DNA from: Avena insularis
Lineage: Eukaryota; Streptophyta; Magnoliopsida; Poales; Poaceae
Direction of reading: 5' to 3'
DNA: 64,000 bases
Assembly: GCA_023614405.1 (NCBI GenBank)
Contig: JAJUPC010000237.1
Coordinates: 1 to 64,000, forward strand
The notes beneath the pieces were generated by a model that saw only the letters and a program-made list of their open reading frames with translations, was not told where the DNA came from and searched no databases. A program made the position numbers and the translations under genes. Shown here piece by piece: positions 1 through 15,057 of the stretch. How positions within the stretch are numbered: the stretch's first letter is position 1; the number at the start of each line of letters is the position of its first letter.

Positions 1-140
1 TGTGTTCTTCTCACAAACCACACATGGATCCACCAGTGTCATTGCATGTCTGCTCTTTTCATTAACCACAGTTAGAGTCATCGTATGTGTGTTCTTTTGA
101 CAAACCACATATCACCAGTGTCATTTCATGTGTGTTCTTC

Positions 141-3012
141 TCATAAACAACATATGGATCCACCTAGTGTGATTGCATGTGTGTTCTTCTCACAAACCAC
201 ATAAGGATCCACCAGTGTCATTGGATGTGTGTTGTTTTCATGAACCACACCCAATGTCATTGCATGTCTGTTCCTCTTATAAACCACATAAGGATCCACC
301 AGTGTCATTGGATGTGTGTTCTTTTCATGAACCACACCCAGTGTCATTGCATGTGTGTTCTTTTCATGAACCACACTTGGATCCACCCAATGTGATTGCA
401 TGTCTTATCTTTTCACAAACCACATATCTATCCACTAGTGTCATTGCATGTCTGTTCTTTTCATGAACCACACCCAGTGTTATTGCATGTCTGTTCCTCT
501 CATAAACCACACATGGATCCACCAGTGTCATTGCATGTGTGTTCTTCTCATGAACCATGTCTAGAGTCATTGCATGTTTGTTATTCTCACAATCCACATA
601 AGGATACAGCAGTGTCATTGCATGTGTGTTCTTTTCGTGAACCACACTCAGTGTCATTGCATGTGTGTTCCTCTCACAGACCACACATGGATCCACCAGT
701 GTCATTGCATGTGTGTTCTTCTCACGAACCACATCTAGAGTCATTGCATGTCTGTTCTTCTCACAAACCACATAAGGATCCACCAGTGTCATTGGATGTG
801 TATTCTTTTCATGATCCACACCCAGTGTCATTGCATGTGTGTTCTTCTCACAAACCACACATGGATCCACAAGTATCATTGCATGTTTGTTATTTTCATG
901 AACCACAGCCAGTGTCATTGCATGTGTGTTCTTCTCACAAACCACACATGGATCCACCAGTGTCATTGCATGTTTGCTCTTTTCATTAACCATAGTTAGA
1001 GTCATTGTATGTGTGTTCTTTTCACAAACCACATATCACCAGTGTCATTGTATGTGTGTTCTTCTCATAAACCAATTATGGATCCACCCAGTGTGATTGC
1101 ATGTGTGTTCTTCTCACAAACCACATAAGGATCCACAAGTGTCATTGGATGTGTGTTCTTTTCATGAACCACACCCAGTGTCATTGCATGTCTGTTCCTC
1201 TCATAAACCACATAAGGATCCACCAGTGTCATTGTATGTGTGTTCTTCTCACAAACCACACATGGAATCACCAGTGTCATTGCATGTGTGTTCTTTTCAT
1301 GAAACACACATGGATCTACCCAGTGTGATTGCATGTCTGTTCTTTTCACAAACCACATATGGATCCACTAGTGTCATTGCATGTCTGTTCTTTTCATGAA
1401 CCACACCCAGTGTTATTGCATGTCTGTTCCTCTCATAAACCACACAAGGATCCACCAGTGTCATTGCATGTGTGTTCTTCTCATGAACCACATCTAGAGT
1501 CATTGCATGTCTATTATTCTCACAAACCACATATGGATACACTAGTGTCATTCCATGTGTGTTCTTTTCATGAACCACACCCAGTGTCATTGCATGTGTG
1601 TTCCTCTCACAGACCACACATGGATCCACTAGTGTCATTGCATGTGCGTTCTTCTCATGAACCACATCTAGAGTCATTACGTGTCTGTTCTTCTCACAAA
1701 CCACATAAGGATCCACCAGTGTCATTGGATGTGTATTCTTTTCATGAACCACACCCAGTGTCATTGCATGTGTGTTCTTCTCACAAACCACACATGGATC
1801 CACCAGTATCATTGCATGTCTGTTACTTTCATGAACCACAGCGAGTGTCATTGCATGTGTGTTCTTCTCACAAACCACACATGGATCCACCAGTATCATT
1901 GCATGTCTGTTCTTTTCATGAACCACAACTAGTGTCATTGCATGTGTGTTCTTGTCACAAAACACACATGGAGCCACCAGTGTCATTGCATATGCTTCTT
2001 TTCATTAACCACAGTTAGAGTCATTGCATCTGTGTTCTTTTCACAAACCACATATCACCAGTGTTATTGCATGTGTGTTCTTCTCATAAACCACATATGG
2101 ATCCACCGAGTGTGATTGCTTGTGTGTTCTTCTCACAAACCACATAAGGATCCACCAGCATCATTGGATGTGTGTTCTTTTCATGAACCACACCCAGTGT
2201 CATTGCATGTATATTCCTCTCACAAACCACACATGGATCCACCAGTGTCATTGGATGTGTGTTCTTTTCAAGAACCACACCCAGTGTCATTGGATGTGTG
2301 TTCTTATCAGAAACCACACATGGATCCACCAGTGTCATTGCATGTGTGTTCTTTTCATGAACCACACATGGATCCACCCAGTGTGATTGCATGTGTATTC
2401 TTTTCACAAACCACATATGGATCCACTAGTGTCATTGCATATGTTTTTCATGAACCACACCCAGTGTTATTGCATGTCTGTTCCTCTCATAAACCACACA
2501 AGGATCCACCAGTGTCATTGCATGTGTGTTCTTCTCATGAACCACATCTAGAGTCATTGCATGTCAGTTATTCTCACAAACCACATATGGATACACTAGT
2601 GTCATTCCATGTGTGTTCTTTTCATGAACCACAACCAGTGTCATTGCATGTGTGTTCCTCTCACAGACCACACATGGATCCACTAGTGTCATTGCATGTG
2701 CATTCTTCTCATGAACCACATCTAGAGTCATTGCATATCTGTTCTTCTCACAAACCACATAAGGATCCACCAGTGTCATTGCATGTGTTTTCTTCTCACA
2801 AACCACACATGGATCCACCAGTATCATTGCATATCTGTTCTTTTCATGAACCACAGCCAGTGTCATTGCATGTGTGTTCTTCTCACAAACCACACATGGA
2901 TCCACCAGTCTCATTGCATGTCTGCTCTTTTCATTAACCACAGTTAGAGTCATTGTATGTGTGTTCTTTTGACAAACCACATATCACTAGTGTCATTTAA
3001 TGTGTGTTCTTC
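141..3012. repeat. Higher-order repeat type I, copy 1 (three blocks A-B-C)
   Basis: This is a 2.87-kb higher-order unit made of block A (141-1,064, 924 bp), block B (1,065-2,083) and block C (2,084-3,012). Each block opens with a 49-bp unit reading into GATTGCATGTGTGTTC. Each ends about 0.9-1.0 kb later with the CATTAACCA-bearing unit followed by the 43-bp unit. The order of variant units matches copies 3 and 4 further right. Block B is about 40 bp shorter than in those copies. Confidence 0.8.
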
Positions 3013-6000
3013 TCATAAACAACATATGGATCCACCTAGTGTGATTGCATGTGTGTTCTTCTCACAAACCACATAAGGATCCACCAGTGTCATTGGATGT
3101 GTGTTGTTTTCATGAACCACACCCAATGTCATTGCATGTCCGTTCCTCTTATAAACCACATAAGGATCCACCAGTGTCATTGGATGTGTGTTCTTTTCAT
3201 GAACCACACCCAGTGTCATTGCATGTGTGTTCTTGTCAGTAACCACACATGGATCCACCCCGTGTGATTGCATGTCTTATCTTTTCACAAACCACATATC
3301 TATCCACTAGTGTCATTGCATGTACATTCTTTTCATGAACCACACCGGTGTTATTGCATGTCTGTTCCTCTCATAAACCACATGGATCCACCAGTGTCAT
3401 TGCATGTGTGTTCTTCTCATGAACCACGTCTAGAGTCATTGCATATGCATTATTCTCACAATCCACATAAGGGTACAGCAGTGTCATTGCATGTGTGTTC
3501 TTTTCGTGAACCACACTCAGTGTCATTGCATGTGTGTTCCTCTCACAGACCACACATGGATCCACCAGTGTCATTGCATGTGTGTTCTTCTCATGAACCA
3601 CATCTAGAGTCATTGCATGTCTGTTTTTCTCACAAACCACATAAGGATCCACCAGTGTCATTGGATGTGTATTCTTTTCATGAACCACACCCAGTGTCAT
3701 TGCATGTGTGTTCTTCTCACAAACCACACATGGATCCACAAGTATCATTGCATGTCTATTATTTTCATGAACCACAGCCAGTGTCATTGCATGTGTGTTC
3801 TTCTCACAAACCACACATGGATCCACCAGTGTCATTGCATGTTTGCTCTTTTCATTAACCATAGTTAGAGTCATTGTATGTGTGTTCTTTTCACAAACCA
3901 CATATCACCAGTGTCATTGTATGTGTGTTCTTCTCATAAACCAATTATGGATCCACCCAGTGTGATTGCATGTGTGTTCTTCTCACAAACCACATAAGGA
4001 TCCACAAGTGTCATTGGATGTGTGTTCTTTTCATGAACCACACCCAGTGTCATTGCATGTCTGTTCCTCTCATAAACCACATAAGGATCCACCAGTGTCA
4101 TTGGATGTGTGTTCGTTTCATGAACCACACCCAGTGTCATTGTATGTGTGTTCTTCTCACAAACCACACATGGAATCACCAGTGTCATTGCATGTGTGTT
4201 CTTTTCATGAAACACACATGGATCTACCCAGTGTGATTGCGTGTCTGTTCTTTTCACAAACCACATATTGATCCACTAGTGTCATTGCATGTCTGTTCTT
4301 TTCATGAACCACACCCAGTGTTATTGCATGTCTGTTCCTCTCATAAACCACACAAGGATCCACCAGTGTCATTGCATGTGTGTTCTTCTCATGAACCACA
4401 TCTAGAGTCATTGCATGTCTATTATTCTCACAAACCACATATGTATACACTAGTGTCATTCCATGTGTGTTATTTTCATGAACCACACCCAGTGTCATTG
4501 CATGTGTGTTCCTCTCACAGACCACACATGGATCAACTAGTGTCATTGCATGTGCGTTCTTCTCATGAACCACATCTAGAGTCATTGCGTGTCTGTTCTT
4601 CTCACAAACCACATAAGGATCCACCAGTGTCATTGGATGTGTATTCTTTTCATGAACCACACCCAGTGTCATTGCATGTGTGTTCTTCTCACAAACCACA
4701 CATGGATCCACCAGTGTCATTGCATGTGTGATATTTTCATGAACCACACGAAGTGTCCTTGCATGTATGTTCTTTTCATAAACCACACATGGATCCACAG
4801 TGTCATTGCATATGTCTTTTCATTAACCACAGTTAGAGTCATTGTATGTGTGTTCTTCTCACAAACCACATATCTAGAGTCATTGCATGTCTATTATTCT
4901 CATAAACCACATATGGATACACAGTGTCATTTCATGTGTGTTCTCTCACAAACCACATGGATCCACCAGTGTCATTGCATGTGCGTTCTTCTCATGAACG
5001 ACATCTAGAGCCATTGCATGTTTGTTCTTCTCACAAACCACATAAGGATCCACCAGTTTCATTGGATGTGTATTCTTTTCATGAACCACACCTAGTGTCA
5101 TTGCATGTGTGTTCTTCTCACAAACCACACATGGATCCACTAGTATCATTCCATGTCTGTTCTTTTCATGAACCACAACTAGTGTCATTGCATGTGTGTT
5201 CTTGTCACAAACCACACATGGAGCCACCAGTGTCATTGCATGTCTGCTCTTTTCATTAACCACAGTTAGAGTCATTGCATCTGTGTTCTTTTCACAAACC
5301 ACATATCACCATTGTTATTGCATGTGTGTTCTTCTCATAAACCACATATGGATCCACCGAGTGTGATTGCATGTGTGTTCTTCTCACAAACCACATAAGG
5401 ATCCACCAGCATCATTGGATGTGTGTTCTTTTCATGAACCACACCTAGTGTCATTGCATGTCTATTCCTCTCACAAACCACACATGGATCCACCAGTGCC
5501 ATTGGATGTGTGTTCTTCTCAGAAACCACACATGGATCCACCAGTGTCATTGTATGTGTTATTTTTTCATGAACCACACATGGATCCACCCAGTGTGATT
5601 GCATGTCTGTTCTTTTCATGAACCACACCCAGTGTTATTGCCTGTCTGTTCCTCTCATAAACCACAAATGGATACACCAGTGTCATTGCATGTGTGTTCT
5701 TCTCATGAACCACATCTAGACTCATTGCATGTCTGTTATTCTCACAAACCCCATAAGGATACACCAGTGTCATTGCATGTGTGTTCTTTTCATGAACCAC
5801 ACATGGATCCACCAGTGTCATTGCAAGTCTGTTCTTTTCATGAACCACACCTAGTGTCATTGCATGTATGTTCCTCTCATAAACCACACATGGATCCACC
5901 AGTGTCATTGCATGTGTGTTCTTCTCATGAACCACATCTAGAGTCATTGCATGTCTATTATTCTCACAAACCAGATAAGGATACACTAGTGTCATTGCAT

Positions 6001-7331
6001 GCGTTCTCTCACAGACCCCACATGGATCCACCAGTGTCATTGCATGTGCGTTCTTCTCATGAACCACATCTAGAGCCATTGCATGTTTGTTCTTCTCACA
6101 AACCACATAAGGATCCACCAGTTTCATTGGATGTGTATTCTTTTCATGAATCACACCTAGTGTCATTGCATGTGTATCTTCTCACAAACCACACATGGAT
6201 CCACCAGTATCATTGCATGTCTGTTCTTTTCATGAACCACAACTAGTGTCATTGCATGTGTGTTCTTGTCACAAACCACACATGGAGCCACCAGTGTCAT
6301 TGCATGTCTGCTCTTTTCATTAACCACAGTTAGAGTCATTGCATCTGTGTTCTTTTCACAAACCACATATCACCAGTGTTATTGCATGTGTGTTCTTCTC
6401 ATAAACCACATATGGATCCACCGAGTGTGATTGCTTGTGTGTTCTTCTCACAAACCACATAAGGATCCACCAGCATCATTGGATGTGTGTTCTTTTCATG
6501 AACCACACCCAGTGTCATTGCATGTATATTCCTCTCACAAACCACACATGGATCCACCAGTGTCATTGGATGTGTGTTCTTTTCAAGAACCACACCCAGT
6601 GTCATTGGATGTGTGTTCTTCTCAGAAACCACACATGGATCCACCAGTGTCACTGCATGTGTGTTCTTTTCATGAACCACACATGGATCCACCCAGTGTG
6701 ATTACATGTCTGTTCTTTTCACAAACCACATATCGATCCACCAGTGTCATGGCAGGTCTGTTCTTTTCATGAACCACACCAAGTGTCATTGGATGTGTGT
6801 TCCTCTCATAAACCACACATGGATCCACCAGTGTCATTGCATGTGTGTTCTTCTCATGAACCAGATCTAGAGTCATTGCATGTCAGTTATTCTCACAAAT
6901 GACATAAGGATACACCAGTGTCATTGCATGTGTGTTCTTTTCATGAACCACAACCAGTGTCATTGCATGTGTGTTCCTCTCACAGACCACACATGGATCC
7001 ACTAGTGTCATTGCATGTGTATTCTTCTCATGAACCACATCTAGAGTCATTGCATCTCTGTTCTTCTCACAAACCACATAAGGATCCACCAGTGTCATTG
7101 CATGTGTTTTCTTCTCACAAACCACACATGGATCCACCAGTATCATTGCATGTCTGTTCTTTTCATGAACCACAGCCAGTGTCATTGCATGTGTGTTCTT
7201 CTCACAAACCACACATGGATCCACCAGTGTCATTGCATGTCTGCTCTTTTCATTAACCAAAGTTAGAGTCATTGTATGTGTGTTCTTTTGACAAACCACA
7301 TATCACCAGTGTCATTTCATGTGTGTTCTTC
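3013..7331. repeat. Higher-order repeat type I, copy 2, expanded and rearranged
   Basis: Block A (3,013-3,933) and block C (6,399-7,331, 933 bp) match the other type I copies. The middle is enlarged: 3,934-5,334 is an over-long B block and 5,335-6,398 is an additional block. Small deletions are concentrated around 4,790-4,960 and 5,998-6,180. The total of about 4.32 kb, against 2.91 kb for neighbouring copies, fits one unequal exchange plus local loss. Confidence 0.7.
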
Positions 7332-10247
7332 TCATAAACAACATATGGATCCACCTAGTGTGATTGCATGTGTGTTCTTCTCACAAACCACATAAGGATC
7401 CACCAGTGTCATTGGATGTGTGTTGTTTTCATGAACCACACCCAATGTCATTGCATGTCTGTTCCTCTTATAAAGCACATAAGGATCCACCAGTGTCATT
7501 GGATGTGTGTTCTTTTCATGAACCACACCCAGTGTCATTGCATGTGTGTTCTTTTCATGAACCACACTTGGAACCACCCAGTGTGATTGCATGTCTTATC
7601 TTTTCACAAACCACATATATATCCACTAGTGTCATTACATGTCTGTTCTTTTCATGAACCACACCCAGTGTTATTGCATGTCTGTTCCTCTCATAAACCA
7701 CACATGGATCCACCAGTGTCATTGCATGTGTGTTCTTCTCATGAACCACGTCTAGAGTCATTGCATGTCTGTTATTCTCAAAATCCACATAAGGATACAT
7801 CAGTGTCATTGCATGTGTGTTCTTTTCGTGAACCACACTCAGTGTCATTGCATGTGTGTTCCTCTCACAGACCACACAGGGATCCACCAGTGTCATTGCA
7901 TGTGTGTTCTTCTCATGAACCACATCTAGAGTCATTGCATGTCTGTTCTTCTCATAAACCACATAAGGATCCACCAGTGTCATTGGATGTGTATTCTTTT
8001 CATGAACCACACCCAGTGTCATTGCATGTGTGTTCTTCTCACAAACCACACATGGATCCACAAGTATCATTGCATGTCTGTTATTTTCATGAACCACAGC
8101 CAGTGTCATTGCATGTGTGTTCTTGTCACAAACCACACATGGATCCACCAGTGTCATTGCATGTTTGCTCTTTTCATTAACCATAGTTAGAGTCATTGTA
8201 TGTGTGTTCTTTTCACAAACCACATATCACCAGTGTCATTGTATGTGTGTTCTTCTCATAAACCAATTATGGATCCACCCAGTGTGATTGCATGTGTGTT
8301 CTTCTCACAAACCACATAAGGATCCACAAGTGTCATTGGATGTGTGTTCTTTTCATGAACCACACCCAGTGTCATTGCATGTCTGTTCCTCTCATAAACC
8401 ACATAAGGATCCACCAGTGTCATTGTATGTGTGTTCTTTTCATGAACCACACCCAGTGTCATTGTATGTGTGTTCTTCTCACAAACCACACATGGAATCA
8501 CCAGTGTCATTGCATGTGTGTTCTTTTCATGAAACACACATGGATCTACCCAGTGTGATTGCGTGTCTGTTCTTTTCACAAACCACATATGGATCCACTA
8601 GTGTCATTGCATGTCTGTTCTTTTCATGAACCACACCCAGTGTTATTGCATGTCTGTTCCTCTCATAAACCACACAAGGATCCACCAGTGTCATTGCATG
8701 TGTGTTCTTCTCATGAACCACATCTAGAGTCATTGCATGTCTATTATTCTCACAAACCACATATGGATACACTAGTGTCATTCCATGTGTGTTCTTTTCA
8801 TGAACCACACCTAGTGTCATTGCATGTGTGTTCCTCTCACAGACCACACATGGATCCACTAGTGTCATTGCATGTGCGTTCTTCTCATGAACCACATCTA
8901 GAGTCATTGCGTGTCTGTTCTTCTCACAAACCACATAAGGATCCACCAGTGTCATTGGATGTGTATTCTTTTCATGAACCACACCCAGTGTCATTGCATG
9001 TGTGTTCTTCTCACAAACCACACATGGATCCACCAGTATCATTGCATGTCTGTTATTTTCATGAACCACAGCGAGTGTCATTGCATTTGTGTTCTTCTCA
9101 CAAACCACACATGGATCCACCAGTATCATTGCATGTCTGTTCATTTCATGAACCACAACTAGTGTCATTGCATGTGTGTTCTTGTCACAAACCACACATG
9201 GAGCCACCAGTGTCATTGCATGTCTGCTCTTTTCATTAACCACAGTTAGAGTCATTGCATCTGTGTTCTTTTCACAAACCACATATCACCAGTGTTATTG
9301 CATGTGTGTTCTTCTCATAAACCACATATGGATCCACCGAGTGTGATTGTTTGTGTGTTCTTCTCACAAACCACATAAGGATCCACCAGCATCATTGGAT
9401 GTGTGTTCTTTTCATGAACCATACCCAGTGTCATTGCATGTATATTCCTCTCACAAACCACACATGGATCCACCAGTGTCATTGGATGTGTGTTCTTTTC
9501 CAGAACCACACCCAGTGTCATTGGATGTGTGTTCTTCTCAGAAACCACACATGGATCCAACAGTGTCATTGCATGTGTGTTCTTTTCATGAACCACACAT
9601 GGATCCACCCAGTGTGATTGCATGTGTATTCTTTTCACAAACCACATATGGATCCACTAGTGTCATTGCATATCCATTCTTTTCATGAACCACACCCAGT
9701 GTTATTGCATGTCTGTTCCTCTCATAAACCACACAAGGATCCACCAGTGTCATTGCATGTGTGTTCTTCTCATGAACCACATCTAGAGTCATTGCATGTC
9801 AGTTATTCTCACAAACCACATATGGATACACTAGTGTCATTCCATGTGTGTTCTTTTCATGAACCACAACCAGTGTCATTGCATGTGTGTTCCTCTCACA
9901 GACCACACATGGATCCACTAGTGTCATTGCATGTGCATTCTTCTCATGAACCACATCTAGAGTCATTGCATGTCTGTTCTTCTCACAAACCACATAAGGA
10001 TCCACCAGTGTCATTGCATGTGTTTTATTCTCACAAACCACACAAGGATCCACCACAATCCTTGCATGTCTGTTCTTTTCATGAACCACAGCCAGTGTCA
10101 TTGCATGTGTGTTCTTCTCACAAACCACACATGGATCCACCAGTGTCATTGCATGTCTGCTCTTTTCATTAACCACAGTTAGAGTCAATGTATGTGTGTT
10201 CTTTTGACAAACCACATATCACCAGTGTCATTTCATGTGTGTTCTTC
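7332..10247. repeat. Higher-order repeat type I, copy 3 (2,916 bp)
   Basis: Block A is 7,332-8,255 (924 bp), block B 8,256-9,314 (1,059 bp) and block C 9,315-10,247 (933 bp). Landmark units recur in copy 4 at a constant offset of 2,914-2,916 bp, for example the GAAACACACATGGATCTACC variant near 8,531 and again near 11,447. All three block lengths are multiples of three. Confidence 0.85.
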
Positions 10248-13161
10248 TCATAAACAACATATGGATCCACCTAGTGTGATTGCATGTGTGTTCTTCTCAC
10301 AAACCACATAAGGATCCACCAGTGTCATTGGATGTGTGTTGTTTTCATGAACCACACCCAATGTCATTGCATGTCTGTTCCTCTTATAAACCACATAAGG
10401 ATCCACCAGTGTCATTGGATGTGTGTTCTTTTCATGAACCACACCCAGTGTCATTGCATGTGTGTTCTTTTCATGAACCACACTTGGATCCACCCAGTGT
10501 GATTGCATGTCTTATCTTTTCACAAACCACATATCTATCCACTAGTGTCATTGCATGTCTGTTCTTTTCATGAACCACACCCAGTGTTATTGCATGTCTG
10601 TTCCTCTCATAAACCACACATGGATCCACCAGTGTCATTGCATGTGTGTTCTTCTCATGAACCACGTCTAGAGTCATTGCATGTCTGTTATTCTCACAAT
10701 CCACATAAGGATACAGCAGTGTCATTGCATGTGTGTTCTTTTCGTGAACCACACTCAGTGTCATTGCATGTGTGTTCCTCTCACAGACCACACATGGATC
10801 CACCAGTGTCATTGCATGTGTGTTCTTCTCACGAACCACATCTAGAGTCATTGCATGTCTGTTCTTCTCACAAACCACATAAGGATCCACCAGTGTCATT
10901 GGATGTGTATTCTTTTCATGAACCACACCCAGTGTCATTGCATGTGTGTTCTTCTGACAAACCACACATGGATCCACAAGTATCATTGCATGTCTGTTAT
11001 TTTCATGAACCACAGCCAGTGTCATTGCATGCGTGTTCTTCTCACAAACCACACATGGATCCACCAGTGTCATTGCATGTTTGCTCTTTTCATTAACCAT
11101 AGTTAGAGTCATTGTATGTGTGTTCTTTTCACAAACCACATATCCCCAGTGTCATTGTATGTGTGTTCTTCTCATAAAACAATTATGGATCCACCCAGTG
11201 TGATTGCATGTGTGTTCTTCTCACAAACCACATAAGGATCCACAAGTGTCATTGGATGTGTGTTCTTTTCATGAACCACACCCAGTGTCATTGCATGTCT
11301 GTTCCTCTCATAAACCACATAAGGATCCACCAGTGTCATTGGATGTGTGTTCTTTTCATGAACCACACCCAGTGTCATTGTATGTGTGTTCTTCTCACAA
11401 ACCACACATGGAATCACCAGTGTCATTGCATGTATGTTCTTTTCATGAAACACACATGGATCTACCCAGTGTGATTCCGTTCATTCTTTTCACAAACCAC
11501 ATATGGATCCACTAGTGTCATTGCATGTCTGTCCTTTTCATGAACCACACCCAGTGTTATTGCATGTCTGTTCCTCTCATAAACCACACAAGGATCCACC
11601 AGTGTCATTGCATGTGTGTTCTTCTCATGAACCACATCTAGAGTCATTGCATGTCTATTATTCTCACAAACCACATATGGATACACTAGTGTCATTCCAT
11701 GTGTGTTCTTTTCATGAACCACACCCAGTGTCATTGCATGTGTGTTCCTCTCACAGACCACACATGGATCCACTAGTGTCATTGCATGTGCGTTCTTCTC
11801 ATGAACCAAATCTAGAGTCATTGCGTGTCTGTTCTTCTCACAAACCACATAAGGATCCACCAGTGTCATTGGATGTGTATTCTTTTCATGAACCACACCC
11901 AGTGTCACTGCATGTGTGTTCTTCTCACAAACCACACATGGATCCACCAGTATCATTGCATGTCTGTTACTTTCATGAACCACAGCGAGTGTCATTGCAT
12001 GTGTGTTCTTCTCACAAACCACACATGGATCCACCAGTATCATTGCATGTCTGTTCTTTTCATGAACCACAACTAGTGTCATTGCATGTGTGTTCTTGTC
12101 ACAAACCACACATGGAGCCACCAGTGTCATTGCATGTCTGCTCTTTTCATTAACCACAGTTAGAGTCATTGCATCTGTGTTCTTTTCACAAACCACATAT
12201 CACCAGTGTTATTGCATGTGTGTTCTTCTCATAAACCACATATGGATCCACCGAGTGTGATTGCTTGTGTGTTCTTCTCACAAACCACATAAGGATCCAC
12301 CAGCATCATTGGATGTGTGTTCTTTTCATGAACCACACCCAGTGTCATTGCATGTATATTCCTCTCACAAACCACACATGGATCCACCAGTGTCATTGGA
12401 TGTGTGTTCTTTTCAAGAACCACACCCAGTGTCATTGGATGTGTGTTCTTATTAGAAACCACACATGGATCCACCAGTGTCATTGCATGTGTGTTCTTTT
12501 CATGAACCACACATGGATCCACCCAGTGTGATTGCATGTGTATTCTTTTCACAAACCACATATGGATCCACTAGTGTCATTGCATGTCTGTTCTTTTCAT
12601 GAACCACACCCAGTGTTATTGCATGTCTGTTCCTCTCATAAACCACACAAGGATCCACCAGTGTCATTGCATGTGTGTTCTTCTCATGAACCACATCTAG
12701 AGTCATTGCATGTCAGTTATTCTCACAAACCACATATGGATACACTAGTGTCATTCCATGTGTGTTCTTTTCATGAACCACAAGCAGTGTCATTGCATGT
12801 GTGTTCCTCTCACAGACCACACATGGATCCACTAGTGTCATTGCATGTGCATTCTTCTCATGAACCACATCTACAGTCATTGCATGTCTGTTCTTCTCAC
12901 AAACCACATAAGGATCCACCAGTGTCATTGCATGTGTTTTCTTCTCACAAACCACACATGGATCCACCAGTATCATTGCATGTCTGTTCTTTTCATGAAC
13001 CACAGCCAGTGTCATTGCATGTGTGTTCTTCTCACAAACCACACATGGATCCACCAGTCTCATTGCATGTCTGCTCTTTTCATTAACCACAGTTAGAGTC
13101 ATTGTATGTGTGTTCTTTTGACAAACCACATATCACTAGTGTCATTTCATGTGTGTTCTTC
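10248..13161. repeat. Higher-order repeat type I, copy 4 (2,914 bp)
   Basis: Block A is 10,248-11,171, block B 11,172-12,228 and block C 12,229-13,161. It matches copy 3 unit for unit with scattered substitutions. Block B is 2 bp shorter because of a scrambled stretch at 11,476-11,492, where one unit's left arm is partly lost. Confidence 0.85.
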
Positions 13162-15057
13162 TCATAAACAGCATATGGATCCACCTAGTGTGATTGCATG
13201 TGTGTTCTTCTCACAAACCACATAAGGATCCACCAGTGTCATTGGATGTGTGTTGTTTTCATGAACCACACCCAATGTCATTGCATGTCTGTTCCTCTTA
13301 TAAACCACATAAGGATCCACCAGTGTCATTGGATGTGTGTTCTTTTCATGAACCACACCCAGTGTCATTGCATGTGTGTTCTTTTCATGAACCACACTTG
13401 GATCCACCCAGTGTGATTGCATGTCTTATCTTTTCACAAACCACATATCTATCCACTAGTGTCATTGCATGTCTGTTCTTTTCATGAACCACACCCAGTG
13501 TTATTGCATGTCTGTTCCTCTCATAAACCACACATGGATCCACCAGTGTCATTGCATGTGTGTTCTTCTCATGAACCACGTCTAGAGTCATTGCATGTCT
13601 GTTATTCTCACAATCCACATAAGGGTACAGCAGTGTCATTGCATGTGTGTTCTTTTCGTGAACCACACTCAGTGTCATTGCATGTGTGTTCCTCTCACAG
13701 ACCACACATGGATCCAACAGTGTCATTGCATGTGTGTTCTTCTCATGAACCACATCTAGAGTCATTGCATGTCTGTTCTTCTCACAAACCACATAAGGAT
13801 CCACCAGCGTCATTGGATGTGTATTCTTTTCATGAACCACACCCAGTGTCATTGCATGTGTGTTCTTCTCACAAACCACACATGGATCCACAAGTATCAT
13901 TGCATGTCTGTTATTTTCATGAACCACAGCCAGTGTCATTGCATGTGTGTTCTTCTCACAAACCACACATGGATCCACTAGTGTCATTGCATGTTTGCTC
14001 TTTTCATTAACCATAGTTAGAGTCATTGTATGTGTGTTCTTTTCACAAACCACATATCACCAGTGTCATTGTATGTGTGTTCTTCTCATAAACCAATTAT
14101 GGATCCACCCAGTGTGATTGCATGTGTGTTCTTCTCACAAACCACATAAGGATCCACAAGTGTCATTGGATGTGTGTTCTTTTCATGAACCACACCCAGT
14201 GTCATTGCATGTCTGTTCCTCTCATAAACCACATAAGGATCCACCAGTGTCATTGGATGTGTGTTATTTTCATGAACCAGACCCAGTGTCATTGTATGTG
14301 TGTTCTTCTCACAAACCACACATGGAATCACCAGTGTCATTGCATGTGTGTTCTTTTCATGAAACACACATGGATCTACCCAGTGTGATTGCGTGTCTGT
14401 TCTTTTCACAAACCACATATGGATCCACTAGTGTCATTGCATGTCTGTTCTTTTCATGAACCACACCCAGTGTTATTGCATGTCTGTTCCTCTCATAAAC
14501 CACACAAGGATCCACCAGTGTCATTGCATGTGTGTTCTTCTCATGAACCACATCTAGAGTCATTGCATGTCTATTATTCTCACAAACCACATATGGATAC
14601 ACTAGTGTCATTCCATGTGTGTTCTTTTCATGAACCACACCCAGTGTCATTGCATGTGTGTTCCTCTCACAGACCACACATGGATCCACTAGTGTCATTG
14701 CATGTGCGTTCTTCTCATGAACCACATCTAGAGTCATTGCGTGTCTGTTCTTCTCACAAACCACATAAGGATCCACTAGTGTCATTGGATGTGTATTCTT
14801 TTCATGAACCACACCCAGTGTCATTGCATGTGTGTTCTTCTCACAAACCACACATGGATCCACCAGTATCATTGCATGTCTGTTATTTTCATGAACCACA
14901 GCGAGTGTCATTGCATGTGTGTTCTTCTCACAAACCACACATGGATCCACCAGTGTCATTGCATGTCTGCTCTTTTCATTAACCACAGTTAGAGTCATTG
15001 TATGTGTGTTCTGTTCACAAACCACATATCACCAGTGTAATTGTATGTGTGTTCTTC
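13162..15057. repeat. Higher-order repeat type I, copy 5, partial (blocks A and B)
   Basis: Block A (13,162-14,085) keeps the 924-bp length. Block B (14,086-15,057) is 972 bp, 87 bp shorter than in copy 3, which is exactly one 48-bp plus one 39-bp unit. Block C of the type I pattern does not follow. From 15,058 on the block order is different, so this is where the type I tandem run ends. Confidence 0.75.

Noticed and set aside
396..989. Long plus-strand open frames encoding repeated HVCSSHKPH-type motifs, possibly a Cys/His-rich repeat protein
   Set aside because: Equivalent long frames exist on the opposite strand and in every block. They follow from stop-poor units whose length is a multiple of three. 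No start context, intron signal or unique flanking domain supports a gene.
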